From the NCBI GenBank assembly GCA_020350085.1, contig CP070706.1:2820815-2842983 (forward strand): 22,169 bases of DNA, given 5' to 3'. This document shows, piece by piece, positions 1 through 7,702 of this stretch (position 1 is its first letter; every line of letters starts with the position of its first letter). The DNA comes from Acidobacteriota bacterium (GTDB lineage Bacteria; Acidobacteriota; Polarisedimenticolia; J045). The position numbers and the translations under genes are program-made. The notes under the pieces were generated by a model. That model was given only the letters and a program-made list of their open reading frames with translations, did no database searches and was not told where the DNA came from.

Positions 1-75
1 GCCATACGTGTCAGCAAGCCGGGATCGCCTCTCGACAAGCAGGCGATTTACCGCCGCACTTTCGTCTTTCGCTGA
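1..75 (+). CDS. Possible 3' end of an upstream gene (partial)
   Basis: Frame 1 is open from the first base and ends at TGA 73-75, giving 24 residues that end in YRRTFVFR. The basic and aromatic ending is a plausible protein C-terminus, but the other two forward frames are also open over this stretch, so the assignment is weak. I do not recognise the family. It would be the gene preceding the exported beta-helix protein on the same strand, with about 78 bases between them. Confidence 0.25.
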   Translation, partial: AIRVSKPGSPLDKQAIYRRTFVFR

Positions 76-140
76 TCGTTCCGAGATTCTCCGCCCCTCG
101 ATGTAACGCCTCCGCCCGACCTCGGACTTAAGTGCCGAAA

Positions 141-146
141 AGGAGG
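141..146 (+). promoter_or_regulatory. Shine-Dalgarno site that decides the start of the beta-helix gene
   Basis: AGGAGG lies one base before the ATG at 148 but seven bases before the in-frame ATG at 154. Normal spacing favours 154 as the translation start. Confidence 0.6.
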
Positions 147-153
147 CATGACG

Positions 154-1002
154 ATGGGCACGACGCAGCGAAACCACTGGCTGACAAACGCAGCGCTCGC
201 CGGCTTGCTGCTGGCCATTTCAGGGATGGGCGCCGAGGCCTCCGGCGGCCGAATCCCGATCTACCAGCTTCCGATCACGATCGGCGAGCCGGGGGCGTAC
301 TACCTCTCGCGTGACGTGACGCACACCGGTGGCGGTGAATCGATCATCATTCAGGCCAGCGACGTCACGATCGATTTCGACGGTCATACGTTGACCAAAG
401 AAAACGCCGGCAACTACGCCATCGCAAGCGACGGTGACTACACCAACATCACCATCAGAAACGGCAAGCTGGTCGGCGGCAACATCGGCATTCGCTTGCG
501 CAACACCGTCGGCGATGCGTTCGCCGTGCGCATCGAAGACATGATCATCGAAGCGGCGCTCAACGAAGGTATCTACGTCCAAGGACACAGCTTGGTCGGC
601 TCATCGCAGGTGTATATCGAGCGCAACATCATCCACGACACCGGAGACGACGGCGTGAGCCTGCGTTACATATGGGGCGGCCGCGTGAGCGACAACGTGA
701 TCCAAGGTGCCGGCGACGCGGTGGGCGCTCACGGCATCTACATGAGCAGCTGTCGGGGAGTCACGATCGCTCGTAATACTGTCTCTCACTGTGGCGACGA
801 TGCCATCCGGGCCTGGTACAGCTGGTACTGCGCTTTCGACTGGAATCACATGACCTACAACAACGGCTACGGCCTGAACCTCTTCGACGGCGACCGGCAC
901 GTTTTCTCGAACAACCGCGCGTACGGTAACGGGAGCGGCGGCTTCACGATTCCCGGTGCCGAAGGTCACGTCAACGCTGGTGGCAACTACCCGTCCCCAT
1001 AA
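154..1002 (+). CDS. Exported right-handed parallel beta-helix repeat protein
   Basis: This 282-residue protein starts at ATG 154, chosen because the strong AGGAGG at 141-146 is seven bases upstream; ATG 148 is too close. The N-terminus has a hydrophobic stretch (LAGLLLAISGMGAEA) that fits a Sec signal peptide with cleavage near residue 30. The mature part has the rhythm of a parallel beta-helix: repeated short strands such as VTIDFDGHTL, ITIRNGKLVGG, VYIERNIIHD and VTIARNTVSHCGDDAI, with the NxI/NxV steps typical of pectate-lyase-like or NosD-like folds. Such folds bind or cleave polysaccharides, but no catalytic site can be assigned, so the substrate is unknown. It is probably periplasmic or surface-exposed. 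The next gene, also exported, follows 63 bases downstream on the same strand and may be cotranscribed. Confidence 0.85.
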   Translation: MGTTQRNHWLTNAALAGLLLAISGMGAEASGGRIPIYQLPITIGEPGAYYLSRDVTHTGGGESIIIQASDVTIDFDGHTLTKENAGNYAIASDGDYTNITIRNGKLVGGNIGIRLRNTVGDAFAVRIEDMIIEAALNEGIYVQGHSLVGSSQVYIERNIIHDTGDDGVSLRYIWGGRVSDNVIQGAGDAVGAHGIYMSSCRGVTIARNTVSHCGDDAIRAWYSWYCAFDWNHMTYNNGYGLNLFDGDRHVFSNNRAYGNGSGGFTIPGAEGHVNAGGNYPSP

Positions 1003-1065
1003 CGAGAAATCGCCGCACGAGAAGGGGATCAGTTGATGCGATATGCGCCGACGGAGGGCAAGAAC

Positions 1066-2121
1066 ATGACCCGCTTACTGTTGAATGCCAGCGTCTCGCT
1101 CATCGTGCTGACCAATATGCCGGCCGCTGCAAGCGAGCTGACGCTCAGCGTCGACGTGCCGAGTGATCTGGGAAGAACCACGTATCTCGCCAACCAGACG
1201 TTCACGGCGGCCGGCGGTAGTTACGCACTGCACTTTGACGGGCCAGCCGAAGGCCTCGACGCGGCGCTGAGTATTGGTGCGCTCGCCCGGCGGGAGGACG
1301 GCGGTATCCTGTTTACCAGCGACGTGCCTTTCGACGTGGCGGGACAGACGTTCACTCCGCGCGATGTCGTGCTGTTCGACGGTGCGGACTACGCTCTCTA
1401 CCTGTCTGGGGACGATCTCAGACTCTCTGGGCGCGCTCGCATCGATGCTCTGTCACGCACGGACAATGGAGCTCTGGCTATCTCGTTCGAGCAGCCGGAG
1501 ACGGTGGGTGGTGTCACGTATACGCCAGCCGATGTTGCGCGCATTGATGCGGGGACGCTGAGCTTGCACTTTGACGCAGGCGCAAACGGCATTCCCGTTG
1601 ACGCGAATGTGGTCGGCTACGACGAGACTTCGTCGGGTGAGCGCTACTTTGTCTTCGACGCACCGGTATCGATCGGTGCGTCGACGTTCTTGCCGGGCCA
1701 GGTCGTGCGCTTCGACGGCGCGGACTACGGTGTGTTCTTCGAGGACCCCGACTTTCCGCAAGCGGCCGCCGCCTCGGCGCTGTCGCTGCCGGGATCTCCT
1801 GGTGAGACGACGGGACTTCTCGTCAGCAAGCAAGTGGCTCAGCTCCAGCTGGCCTGGGATCCTGCCTGCAGCAGTGAGTCGAGCGACTACGGTGTTTTCG
1901 AGGGGACGATCGGCGATTTCGCGAGCCATCTTCCCGTCGTCTGTAGCACCGGGGGCGCTACCCAGCAGGTCGTCGATCCGGGGGCCGGTCAGCGCTTCTA
2001 TCTCGTCGTAGCGAACAACGCGATGTTCGAGGGATCGCACGGAACTGACTCGAGCGGGAAGCAGCGCGCCCCCTCGGCCGATCCGTGCCGGACGCAGCAA
2101 AACGTGCGGGCGTGTCCGTGA
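1066..2121 (+). CDS. Exported protein with three 56-residue tandem repeats and a C-terminal FN3-like module
   Basis: This 351-residue protein starts at ATG 1066, which has GGAGGG at 1053-1058 seven bases upstream; upstream in-frame TTG 1033 and ATG 1036 lack this. A Sec signal (LLLNASVSLIVLTNMPAAASE) precedes the mature chain. Residues 52-219 are three repeats of exactly 56 residues, with a fourth beginning at residue 220. Each carries Y-A-L-x-F near its start, a middle F-x-x-P strand, and GGxTFxPxDVVxFDGA at its end. The C-terminus (about residues 264-351) starts with WDP and contains EGSHGTDSSGKQR before ending in Cys-Pro. A similar module ends the propeller protein at 15922-17523. No enzyme motif is visible. 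A structural or adhesive role at the cell surface is an inference only. Confidence 0.8.
   Translation: MTRLLLNASVSLIVLTNMPAAASELTLSVDVPSDLGRTTYLANQTFTAAGGSYALHFDGPAEGLDAALSIGALARREDGGILFTSDVPFDVAGQTFTPRDVVLFDGADYALYLSGDDLRLSGRARIDALSRTDNGALAISFEQPETVGGVTYTPADVARIDAGTLSLHFDAGANGIPVDANVVGYDETSSGERYFVFDAPVSIGASTFLPGQVVRFDGADYGVFFEDPDFPQAAAASALSLPGSPGETTGLLVSKQVAQLQLAWDPACSSESSDYGVFEGTIGDFASHLPVVCSTGGATQQVVDPGAGQRFYLVVANNAMFEGSHGTDSSGKQRAPSADPCRTQQNVRACP
1219..1779 (+). repeat. Tandem coding repeats, 168-base period
   Basis: Repeat units begin at 1219, 1387, 1555 and 1723, exactly 168 bases (56 codons) apart; the fourth unit is degenerate or truncated. The DNA has diverged between units while the protein pattern is retained, so this is an old internal duplication rather than a recent expansion. 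The 3' limit is approximate. Confidence 0.75.
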
Positions 2122-2318
2122 CCGCGCGTCTCGAGCAGCCGGCCGCGCTCGCCCCTGTTCCGCGTCGCGAGCCGCCTGAAATCTCTGTATGATTTCAGCT
2201 TGTCTCTCGGTAAGTCAGCCGTGATCGGCAACGGATCGCGTCCCATCGGACGAGTTCGAAGCGATCGTGTCGAGAGGTTTTTCAGCGGTTCGGACGAGAG
2301 AGTCAAGGGAGGAGGGTC

Positions 2319-2810
2319 ATGGCCAAGCCGATTCCGGACGGGTTTCGCACCGTCACACCGCATCTGATCGTCGCGGGGGGAAAGGACGCGATCGAGTTCT
2401 ACAAGAACGCTTTTGGTGCCGAGGAAGTGATGCGCATGCCGATGCCCGACGGCAGCGACATCATGCACGCCGAGATTCGCATCGGTGATTCGCTGGTGAT
2501 GCTCGGGACCGAGGCGCCTCAGTGGGGTGTCCGCGGGCCGAAGTCGCTGGGCGGGTCGTCGGTGACCGTGCACCTCTACGTCAACGACGTCGATGCCGTG
2601 GTCGCTCGTGCCGTCGAGGCGGGCGCCGAGGTGATGATGCCGGTCCGCGACGTTTTCTGGGGTGATCGTTACGCCAAGCTCAAGGACCCGTTCGGTCACG
2701 AGTGGTCGGTCGCGACCCACACTCGCGACATGACGCCCGAGGAAACTGCCCGCGAGGCGGAAGCGTTCTTTGCGAGCATGGGCAAAGAGGGTTGTCAGCA
2801 GGACGAGTAG
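2319..2810 (+). CDS. VOC-superfamily (glyoxalase/bleomycin-resistance, PhnB-like) protein
   Basis: This 163-residue cytosolic protein starts at ATG 2319 with GGAGGAGG just upstream. It has the two beta-alpha-beta-beta-beta halves of the vicinal oxygen chelate fold: the first half runs from VTPHLIVAGGKDAIEFYKNA to MHAEIRIGDSLVMLG, the second from VTVHLYVNDVDAVVARAVEAG to KDPFGHEWSVATH. The ending DPFGHEW followed by ATH is characteristic of the PhnB-like/YdeM-like branch. Many members are uncharacterised metal-binding or metal-free proteins, so glyoxalase activity should not be assumed. It stands alone and converges with the radical SAM gene, with about 40 bases between the stop codons. Confidence 0.88.
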   Translation: MAKPIPDGFRTVTPHLIVAGGKDAIEFYKNAFGAEEVMRMPMPDGSDIMHAEIRIGDSLVMLGTEAPQWGVRGPKSLGGSSVTVHLYVNDVDAVVARAVEAGAEVMMPVRDVFWGDRYAKLKDPFGHEWSVATHTRDMTPEETAREAEAFFASMGKEGCQQDE

Positions 2811-2849
2811 ACGCTGACTCTCGCATGCGCAGCCTTCTCGTGCGTGCGC

Positions 2850-3722
2850 TCACAAGCCGCGCATCCACTCAGGCTTGAGGGGGAGCTTTCCAGCGAGCGC
2901 CTCGTCGAGCACCCCAAGCAGGCGTTGACGGTCGCGGGGCAGTCGCCCTCCGAGCGGTACGTAGTTCGAGGCGTGATTCGTGCGAAAGATGGCATCCGTC
3001 GGCCGGGCCAGATCGACGAAGGTCCGCAGTTCGCCGAGCAGGCCCTCAATCGTGGGCAGCGTGAACCGGCCGCGCTGTTCGAGTCGCGCGATCGGTGTCT
3101 CGGGGATCACCGTGAGCGTCAGCAGCGAGAGGAATCGGGGATCCATCTCGCTCGCAAGCCGTGCCGAGGCACGCGCGTGCTCGGCGCTGCGCTCGAGGCC
3201 ACCGGCCCCGAGAAGGAAGATCACGGAAAGCGTCATGCCGGCGTCACGGGCCCGGCGCGCGGCCTCGACGTGCTCGCCCGCCGTGGCTCCTTTGGCAATT
3301 CTCTTGAGCGTCACGTCGTCGCCGGACTCGGGCCCGATGTAGAGCAAGCTCAGTCCGAGCCGGCGCAGGCGTCGGAGCTCGTCGGGCGTTTTCTCGAGCA
3401 AGTTCATCGCCGTGGCATACGTGCTGACGCGTCGGAGCGCCGGAAACGAGTGGCGGCAAGCCTCCAGAATCGGCTCCCAGTGACCGAGTCCCATCGCCAA
3501 GGCGTCGCCGTCGGCCACGAACACCTTTTCGATGCGCTCTCCCGCGGTATCTCGCGCAATACGGACCTCGTCCAGCGACTCCTCGAGGCTGCGGACGCGG
3601 AACGTCTTGTCGCGATACATGGCGCAGTACGTGCAGTGGTTCCACGAGCAACCGATAGTGGCCTGCAGAATGAATGCGTCAGCTTCGCTCGGCGGCCTGT
3701 AGATGCTTCCTTCGTAACGCAT
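2850..3722 (-). CDS. Radical SAM protein (uncharacterised COG1032-like branch)
   Basis: This 290-residue protein starts at the ATG whose complement is at 3720-3722. The site has GGAG seven bases upstream, and the longer open frame to 4085 would run into the divergent flavoprotein gene. Near the N-terminus, GCSWNHCTYCAMY holds three cysteines (25, 30, 33) that would bind a [4Fe-4S] cluster. The spacing is CX4CX2C rather than the canonical CX3CX2C; from memory this spacing recurs in an uncharacterised radical SAM branch with the same GCSxNxCxxCxMY signature. Downstream are IGPESGDDVTLKRIAKG, typical of the radical SAM barrel, and RTNHASNYVPLGGRLPRD near the C-terminus, a hallmark of this branch. 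The reaction is unknown. It is divergent from the flavoprotein gene across 144 bases, so a shared role is possible but unproven. Confidence 0.85.
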   Translation of the reverse strand: MRYEGSIYRPPSEADAFILQATIGCSWNHCTYCAMYRDKTFRVRSLEESLDEVRIARDTAGERIEKVFVADGDALAMGLGHWEPILEACRHSFPALRRVSTYATAMNLLEKTPDELRRLRRLGLSLLYIGPESGDDVTLKRIAKGATAGEHVEAARRARDAGMTLSVIFLLGAGGLERSAEHARASARLASEMDPRFLSLLTLTVIPETPIARLEQRGRFTLPTIEGLLGELRTFVDLARPTDAIFRTNHASNYVPLGGRLPRDRQRLLGVLDEALAGKLPLKPEWMRGL

Positions 3723-3866
3723 TCTGTAACTCCGCGCGAGGCGGACTACGTGCCGACGGATTACCGTCTCCGCCCGTTGTGCGAGTAGAGTATATCGGCC
3801 GGATCGAAGCGAGGGGTTAGGATCAGCCCTCGCAAGCATCGAAGCTGAACCGGTTCGGGAGGCCTC

Positions 3867-5468
3867 ATGGCGTCGAAATCGGTTGGCCAGTCGTACAAAC
3901 GATTTGACGGTGAGACGAGCTACGATGCCATCGTCATCGGCTCCGGCATCGGCGGTCTCGCTTGTGCGCTGCTGCTGGCCAAGTACGGTCGCAAAAAGGT
4001 GATCGTTCTCGAGCGCCACTACACCGCGGGAGGCTTCACTCACACGTTCAAGCGACCGGACTACGAATGGGACGTGGGCGTCCACTACATCGGTGACGTC
4101 GGCGACGGGTCATCCGCGACGCGCCGCATGTTCGACGAGCTGTCGGGTGGACGGCTCGAGTGGGCGCCGATGCCCCGCGTCTACGACCGCATCATTCTCG
4201 GCCAGAACGCGTTCGATTTGGTCGCCGGAAAAGAGGCTCTTCGCGAGCAGCTGGAGAGCTCCTTTCCCCGGGAATCGTCCGCCATCGGCCGGTACTTCGA
4301 GCGGGTCCGCGAGCTGACGCGCAGCGCAAACGGCTATTTCGCCGAAAAGGCCGTTCCAGCACCGATCGCCTGGCTCGCCGGAGGGCTGATGCGCCGCCGC
4401 TTCATGCGCCTTGCGTCTCGCACGACGCGGGACGTACTCGAAGAGTTGACCGACGATCAGCGGCTCATTGCCGTGCTCACCGGGCAGTTCGGCGATTACG
4501 GACTTCCGCCGGGCCAAAGCAGCTTCGCGATCCATGCGATGGTCGCCCACCATTACTTTGGCGGCGGCTTCTATCCCGTGGGTGGAAGTGCCGAGATCGC
4601 GGCGGAGGTCGGCCATGAGATCGAGCAGCGCGGCGGGTCGATCCTGATCAGCGCCGAGGTGAAGCGCATCGTGGTCGAGGGTACGAACGCTGTCGGTGTC
4701 GAGATGATCGACGGTCGGGTTCTGAGGGCACCGATCGTCGTCAGCGACGCGGGCGCGGCCAACACTCTCGATCGCCTGCTCGGTCAGATCGGAGAACCGC
4801 TCGAGCATCTGCGCCGGCAAGTCAAATCGATCGGGCCGGCCGCGTCGCACCTGTGCCTGTATCTCGGATGCCGCGACTCCGACGAGGAGCTCGGCACCCA
4901 GGGGACCAATCTCTGGATCTACCCCGACGAGAAGCACGACGAGAACGTCGCCCGTTTTCTCCGTGATCCGAACGCGCCGCTTCCACTGGCGTACATCTCG
5001 TTTCCGTCCCGCAAAGATCCGAGCTTCCAGGAGCGCTATCCGGGCCGCAGCACGATCGAGATCCTCACGCTCGCTTCTTATGACTGGTTTGCCGCTTGGG
5101 AAAATGAATCGTGGCACAAGCGTGGGGAGGCGTACGAGACGCTCAAGAGGCAGTTTACGCAGCGCTTGCTAGACATCCTGTTCGAACACGTACCGCAAGT
5201 TGAGGGAAAGATCGATCACTGTGAGCTGTCCACGCCGCTGTCGACGCGCACCTTCACGAGCTACGCCAAAGGGGAGATTTACGGATTGAATCACACGCCC
5301 GAGCGCTTTCGTGCGCGGTCTCTCAGGCCGAGAACGCCGATCCGGGGGCTGTATCTGACGGGCCAGGACATCTGCACGTGTGGCGTGGCCGGGGCGATGT
5401 TCGGTGGCGCGCTGACCGCCTCATCCGTGCTCGGCCGCAATCTGATGAGTCGCATCGTCGGCAGCTGA
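3867..5468 (+). CDS. FAD-dependent oxidoreductase, phytoene desaturase / retinol saturase-like
   Basis: This 533-residue protein starts at ATG 3867 with GGGAGG upstream. The N-terminal dinucleotide fold shows YDAIVIGSGIGGLACA (GSGIGG at 25-30) and a following acidic strand end, VIVLERHYTAGG, both typical of the CrtI/retinol 13,14-reductase flavoproteins. The motif DVGVHYIGDVG and the C-terminal FAD segment YLTGQDICTCGVAGAMFGGALTAS also match this family. Members saturate, desaturate or isomerise polyene or fatty chains. The substrate here is unknown and no other carotenoid gene is present in the window. It is divergent from the radical SAM gene and converges with the S9 peptidase gene, with only eight bases between the coding regions. 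Confidence 0.88.
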   Translation: MASKSVGQSYKRFDGETSYDAIVIGSGIGGLACALLLAKYGRKKVIVLERHYTAGGFTHTFKRPDYEWDVGVHYIGDVGDGSSATRRMFDELSGGRLEWAPMPRVYDRIILGQNAFDLVAGKEALREQLESSFPRESSAIGRYFERVRELTRSANGYFAEKAVPAPIAWLAGGLMRRRFMRLASRTTRDVLEELTDDQRLIAVLTGQFGDYGLPPGQSSFAIHAMVAHHYFGGGFYPVGGSAEIAAEVGHEIEQRGGSILISAEVKRIVVEGTNAVGVEMIDGRVLRAPIVVSDAGAANTLDRLLGQIGEPLEHLRRQVKSIGPAASHLCLYLGCRDSDEELGTQGTNLWIYPDEKHDENVARFLRDPNAPLPLAYISFPSRKDPSFQERYPGRSTIEILTLASYDWFAAWENESWHKRGEAYETLKRQFTQRLLDILFEHVPQVEGKIDHCELSTPLSTRTFTSYAKGEIYGLNHTPERFRARSLRPRTPIRGLYLTGQDICTCGVAGAMFGGALTASSVLGRNLMSRIVGS

Positions 5469-5480
5469 GTCGAAGCTCAG
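5465..5480. terminator. Weak hairpin spanning two convergent stop codons
   Basis: CTGAG (5465-5469) and CTCAG (5476-5480) can pair around a six-base loop. The arms overlap the TGA of the flavoprotein gene and of the peptidase gene. The stem is only five base pairs and lacks a T-tract, so it may be no more than a coincidence at a tight convergent junction. Confidence 0.2.
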
Positions 5481-7672
5481 GGTCCCGGGACATCGATTCG
5501 CTCGCCGGTTTGAGGATCGAAGACGGCGTTGTCGATGAAGTCTTCGACGGACCAAGGTGGACTGCCGCCCTTCAAGTGACGCTCGAACCAGTCCAGGTGC
5601 GCGGTGTAGTAGAGCGCCATCTCGTACCAACTCGGCCAGTGGCCGGAGTCAGGCATCACGATCAGCCGCGAGGGCACACCGCGCCGCCTCAGCGCCGTGA
5701 AGGTCATCAGCCCCTGGGTGTAGGCAATCCGGTAGTCCCGCTCTCCCGTGATCACCAGCGTGGGCGTCGCGAATTCGGTCACGAACTGGGCCGGATTCCA
5801 GCGCTGGTAGTCGTCCGAGTTCCACGGCGTGCCGCGAAGATCCCACTCCGGGAACCAAAGCTCCTCGGTCGTGTAGTAAAAAGAGCTCAGATCGAAGATC
5901 CCCATCATCGATGCGATCGCTTTGAAGCGCTGCGTGTTGCCCAAGAACCAGTTCATCATGTAGCCGCCGTACGACCAGCCCATGGCGCCCATCCGCTGCG
6001 CGTCGACATACGGCAGCTTCTCGAGGTGATCCGTGACGAGCATTAGATCTTCGAACACGCGCCCACCCCAGTCACCGGAGATCGCCTCGGTAAACGGTTG
6101 CCCGTAGCCGGTCGAGCCGTGTGGGTTGGGAAACGCGACGATGTAGCCGGCCCCGGGGTAGACTTGCCAATCGCCGCGAAAGGCGTCTGTCCATTGATAC
6201 TGCGGCCCGCCGTGCACGTTGAGGATCAGTGGGTAGCGCCGGCTCGGATCGAAGTTGTGCGGTTTGACCAAGAAGACATCGATCTTTCGACCCTCGCTTC
6301 CTTGGACCCACAAGCGTTCGGCCGGGCGAATGTCGACCTCGTCCTCGAGCGCTCGATTGTGCTCGGTCAGACGCTGCGGCGGCCGCGCGCCCGAAAGATC
6401 GAGCTTCCACAGCTCGCGCGGCGCACCGACCGCGCGGCGGACGGCATACGCGTCTTGGCCGTCCTCGCTGAGCGTGAACTCGTCGATCTGGGCGAAGGCG
6501 GCGAGCGGACGTGGCTTTCCACCGGCTAGAGCGATCTCGTACAGCGGAGTCTGACCGCCGACCTGCGCGAGGAAGACGATGCTCTTGCTGTCGCGGCGCC
6601 AAGCGAAGTCCGTAACCCAGTTGTCGAACGCCTCGAGCATGTCTCGATGCTCGCCGGTGTTGCGATCGTAGAGCGTCAGTCGGACGAGATCCGATTCGTA
6701 GCGGGGTTGCTTCTGACGGAGGTACGCGATGAAGCGCCCGTCGGGCGAGTAGACGGGGTGGCCGTCCCAAGCCGGATTGCCTGCCGTGATGTTTCGAACA
6801 GAGGACGCCGAAGCATTTGCAGGAGCCTCTTCCGTTGGCTCGAGCGGAACGACCCACAGATCCGAGTTGGTCGAGTACGCGAGCGTCTCGACCGGATCCG
6901 GGTTGCGGGTGAAGCAGAGCTCCTTGCCATCGGGGGAGAAAGCGAAGCCGTCCCCGCCACCGACGCTGAAGACGGGCGCCGAGCGCTCGCCCGGCGTCAC
7001 GTCGCGCAGCTCGCCCGTCTCGACCGAAACCAGCATCACATGGCTGACCTTGCCGTCCGACCAGGCGTTCCAATGACGGTACAAGAGCTCATCGGCGAGG
7101 TGGGCCTTCAGTGGACCGTTGGCCCGGCGCTCATCTCGCTGCGTGTTGCAGGCGTCATCCGCCCCGCACCTCGGATAGATCTCGCTGACGAAGGCGATGA
7201 AGCGTCCATCCGGCGAGAAAACCGGATCCGAGGCCCCCGTGAACAGGCTCGTCAACGGCCGCGCTTCGCCACCTGCCGTCGGCAGCAACCAGATCTGCGG
7301 TGCCGCTTGCTCGCCGCGCTGCGCGACGAAGGCGATCTGCTCGCCGCTGGGTGAGATGGCGGGGGAGGACTCGGAGATCTCCTCGGTCCAGGTCAGCCGC
7401 TGCGGTGCGCCGCCGTCGATCGTGAGCCGATAGAGGTCGGTCTGGCTCTTGCCGCGCGGCAGGTCGTAGCTGCGCAGCGTGTAGACGATGCTCCTTCCGT
7501 CGGGAGCGAGCTGAACGCCGTTCGGATCGTGCAGCCGGTACAGGTCCTCGATCGTGAACGGACGCTTCTCGCCGTCTGGGTCCGCCGCCTGGGAAGCCGT
7601 GAGGGCGATGACGATGCAGGCGGACACAGTAAAAACGACCCGGCCGATCCGGCGCGCGGGCTGACGCTTCAT
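5477..7672 (-). CDS. Secreted S9-family serine peptidase (prolyl oligopeptidase/acylaminoacyl peptidase-like)
   Basis: This 731-residue protein starts at ATG 7672 with AAGGAG nine bases upstream. The signal peptide (VVFTVSACIVIALTASQAA) is cleaved near residue 30. Residues 35 to about 450 contain repeated LAPDGRSIVY, SPSGEQIAFV, SPDGRFIAFV and SPDGKELCF motifs, the TolB/PD40-type beta-propeller that gates S9 enzymes. The C-terminal alpha/beta hydrolase domain has GWSYGGYM with nucleophile Ser567, Asp646 in TGERDYR and His678 in PDSGHWPSW, a complete catalytic triad. It should hydrolyse short peptides in the periplasm or outside the cell. It lies 30 bases after the phosphofructokinase stop on the same strand, so cotranscription is likely although a metabolic link is not obvious. 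Confidence 0.95.
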   Translation of the reverse strand: MKRQPARRIGRVVFTVSACIVIALTASQAADPDGEKRPFTIEDLYRLHDPNGVQLAPDGRSIVYTLRSYDLPRGKSQTDLYRLTIDGGAPQRLTWTEEISESSPAISPSGEQIAFVAQRGEQAAPQIWLLPTAGGEARPLTSLFTGASDPVFSPDGRFIAFVSEIYPRCGADDACNTQRDERRANGPLKAHLADELLYRHWNAWSDGKVSHVMLVSVETGELRDVTPGERSAPVFSVGGGDGFAFSPDGKELCFTRNPDPVETLAYSTNSDLWVVPLEPTEEAPANASASSVRNITAGNPAWDGHPVYSPDGRFIAYLRQKQPRYESDLVRLTLYDRNTGEHRDMLEAFDNWVTDFAWRRDSKSIVFLAQVGGQTPLYEIALAGGKPRPLAAFAQIDEFTLSEDGQDAYAVRRAVGAPRELWKLDLSGARPPQRLTEHNRALEDEVDIRPAERLWVQGSEGRKIDVFLVKPHNFDPSRRYPLILNVHGGPQYQWTDAFRGDWQVYPGAGYIVAFPNPHGSTGYGQPFTEAISGDWGGRVFEDLMLVTDHLEKLPYVDAQRMGAMGWSYGGYMMNWFLGNTQRFKAIASMMGIFDLSSFYYTTEELWFPEWDLRGTPWNSDDYQRWNPAQFVTEFATPTLVITGERDYRIAYTQGLMTFTALRRRGVPSRLIVMPDSGHWPSWYEMALYYTAHLDWFERHLKGGSPPWSVEDFIDNAVFDPQTGERIDVPGP

Positions 7673-7702
7673 GGTGGCAAGCTCCTTATCCGGGTTAACG
7701 GG

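Noticed and set aside
2844..3788. 314-codon plus-strand open frame
   Set aside because: Antisense to the radical SAM gene, which has a cluster motif and a good ribosome site.
4110..5117. 335-codon minus-strand open frame
   Set aside because: Antisense to the flavoprotein gene and without recognisable motifs.
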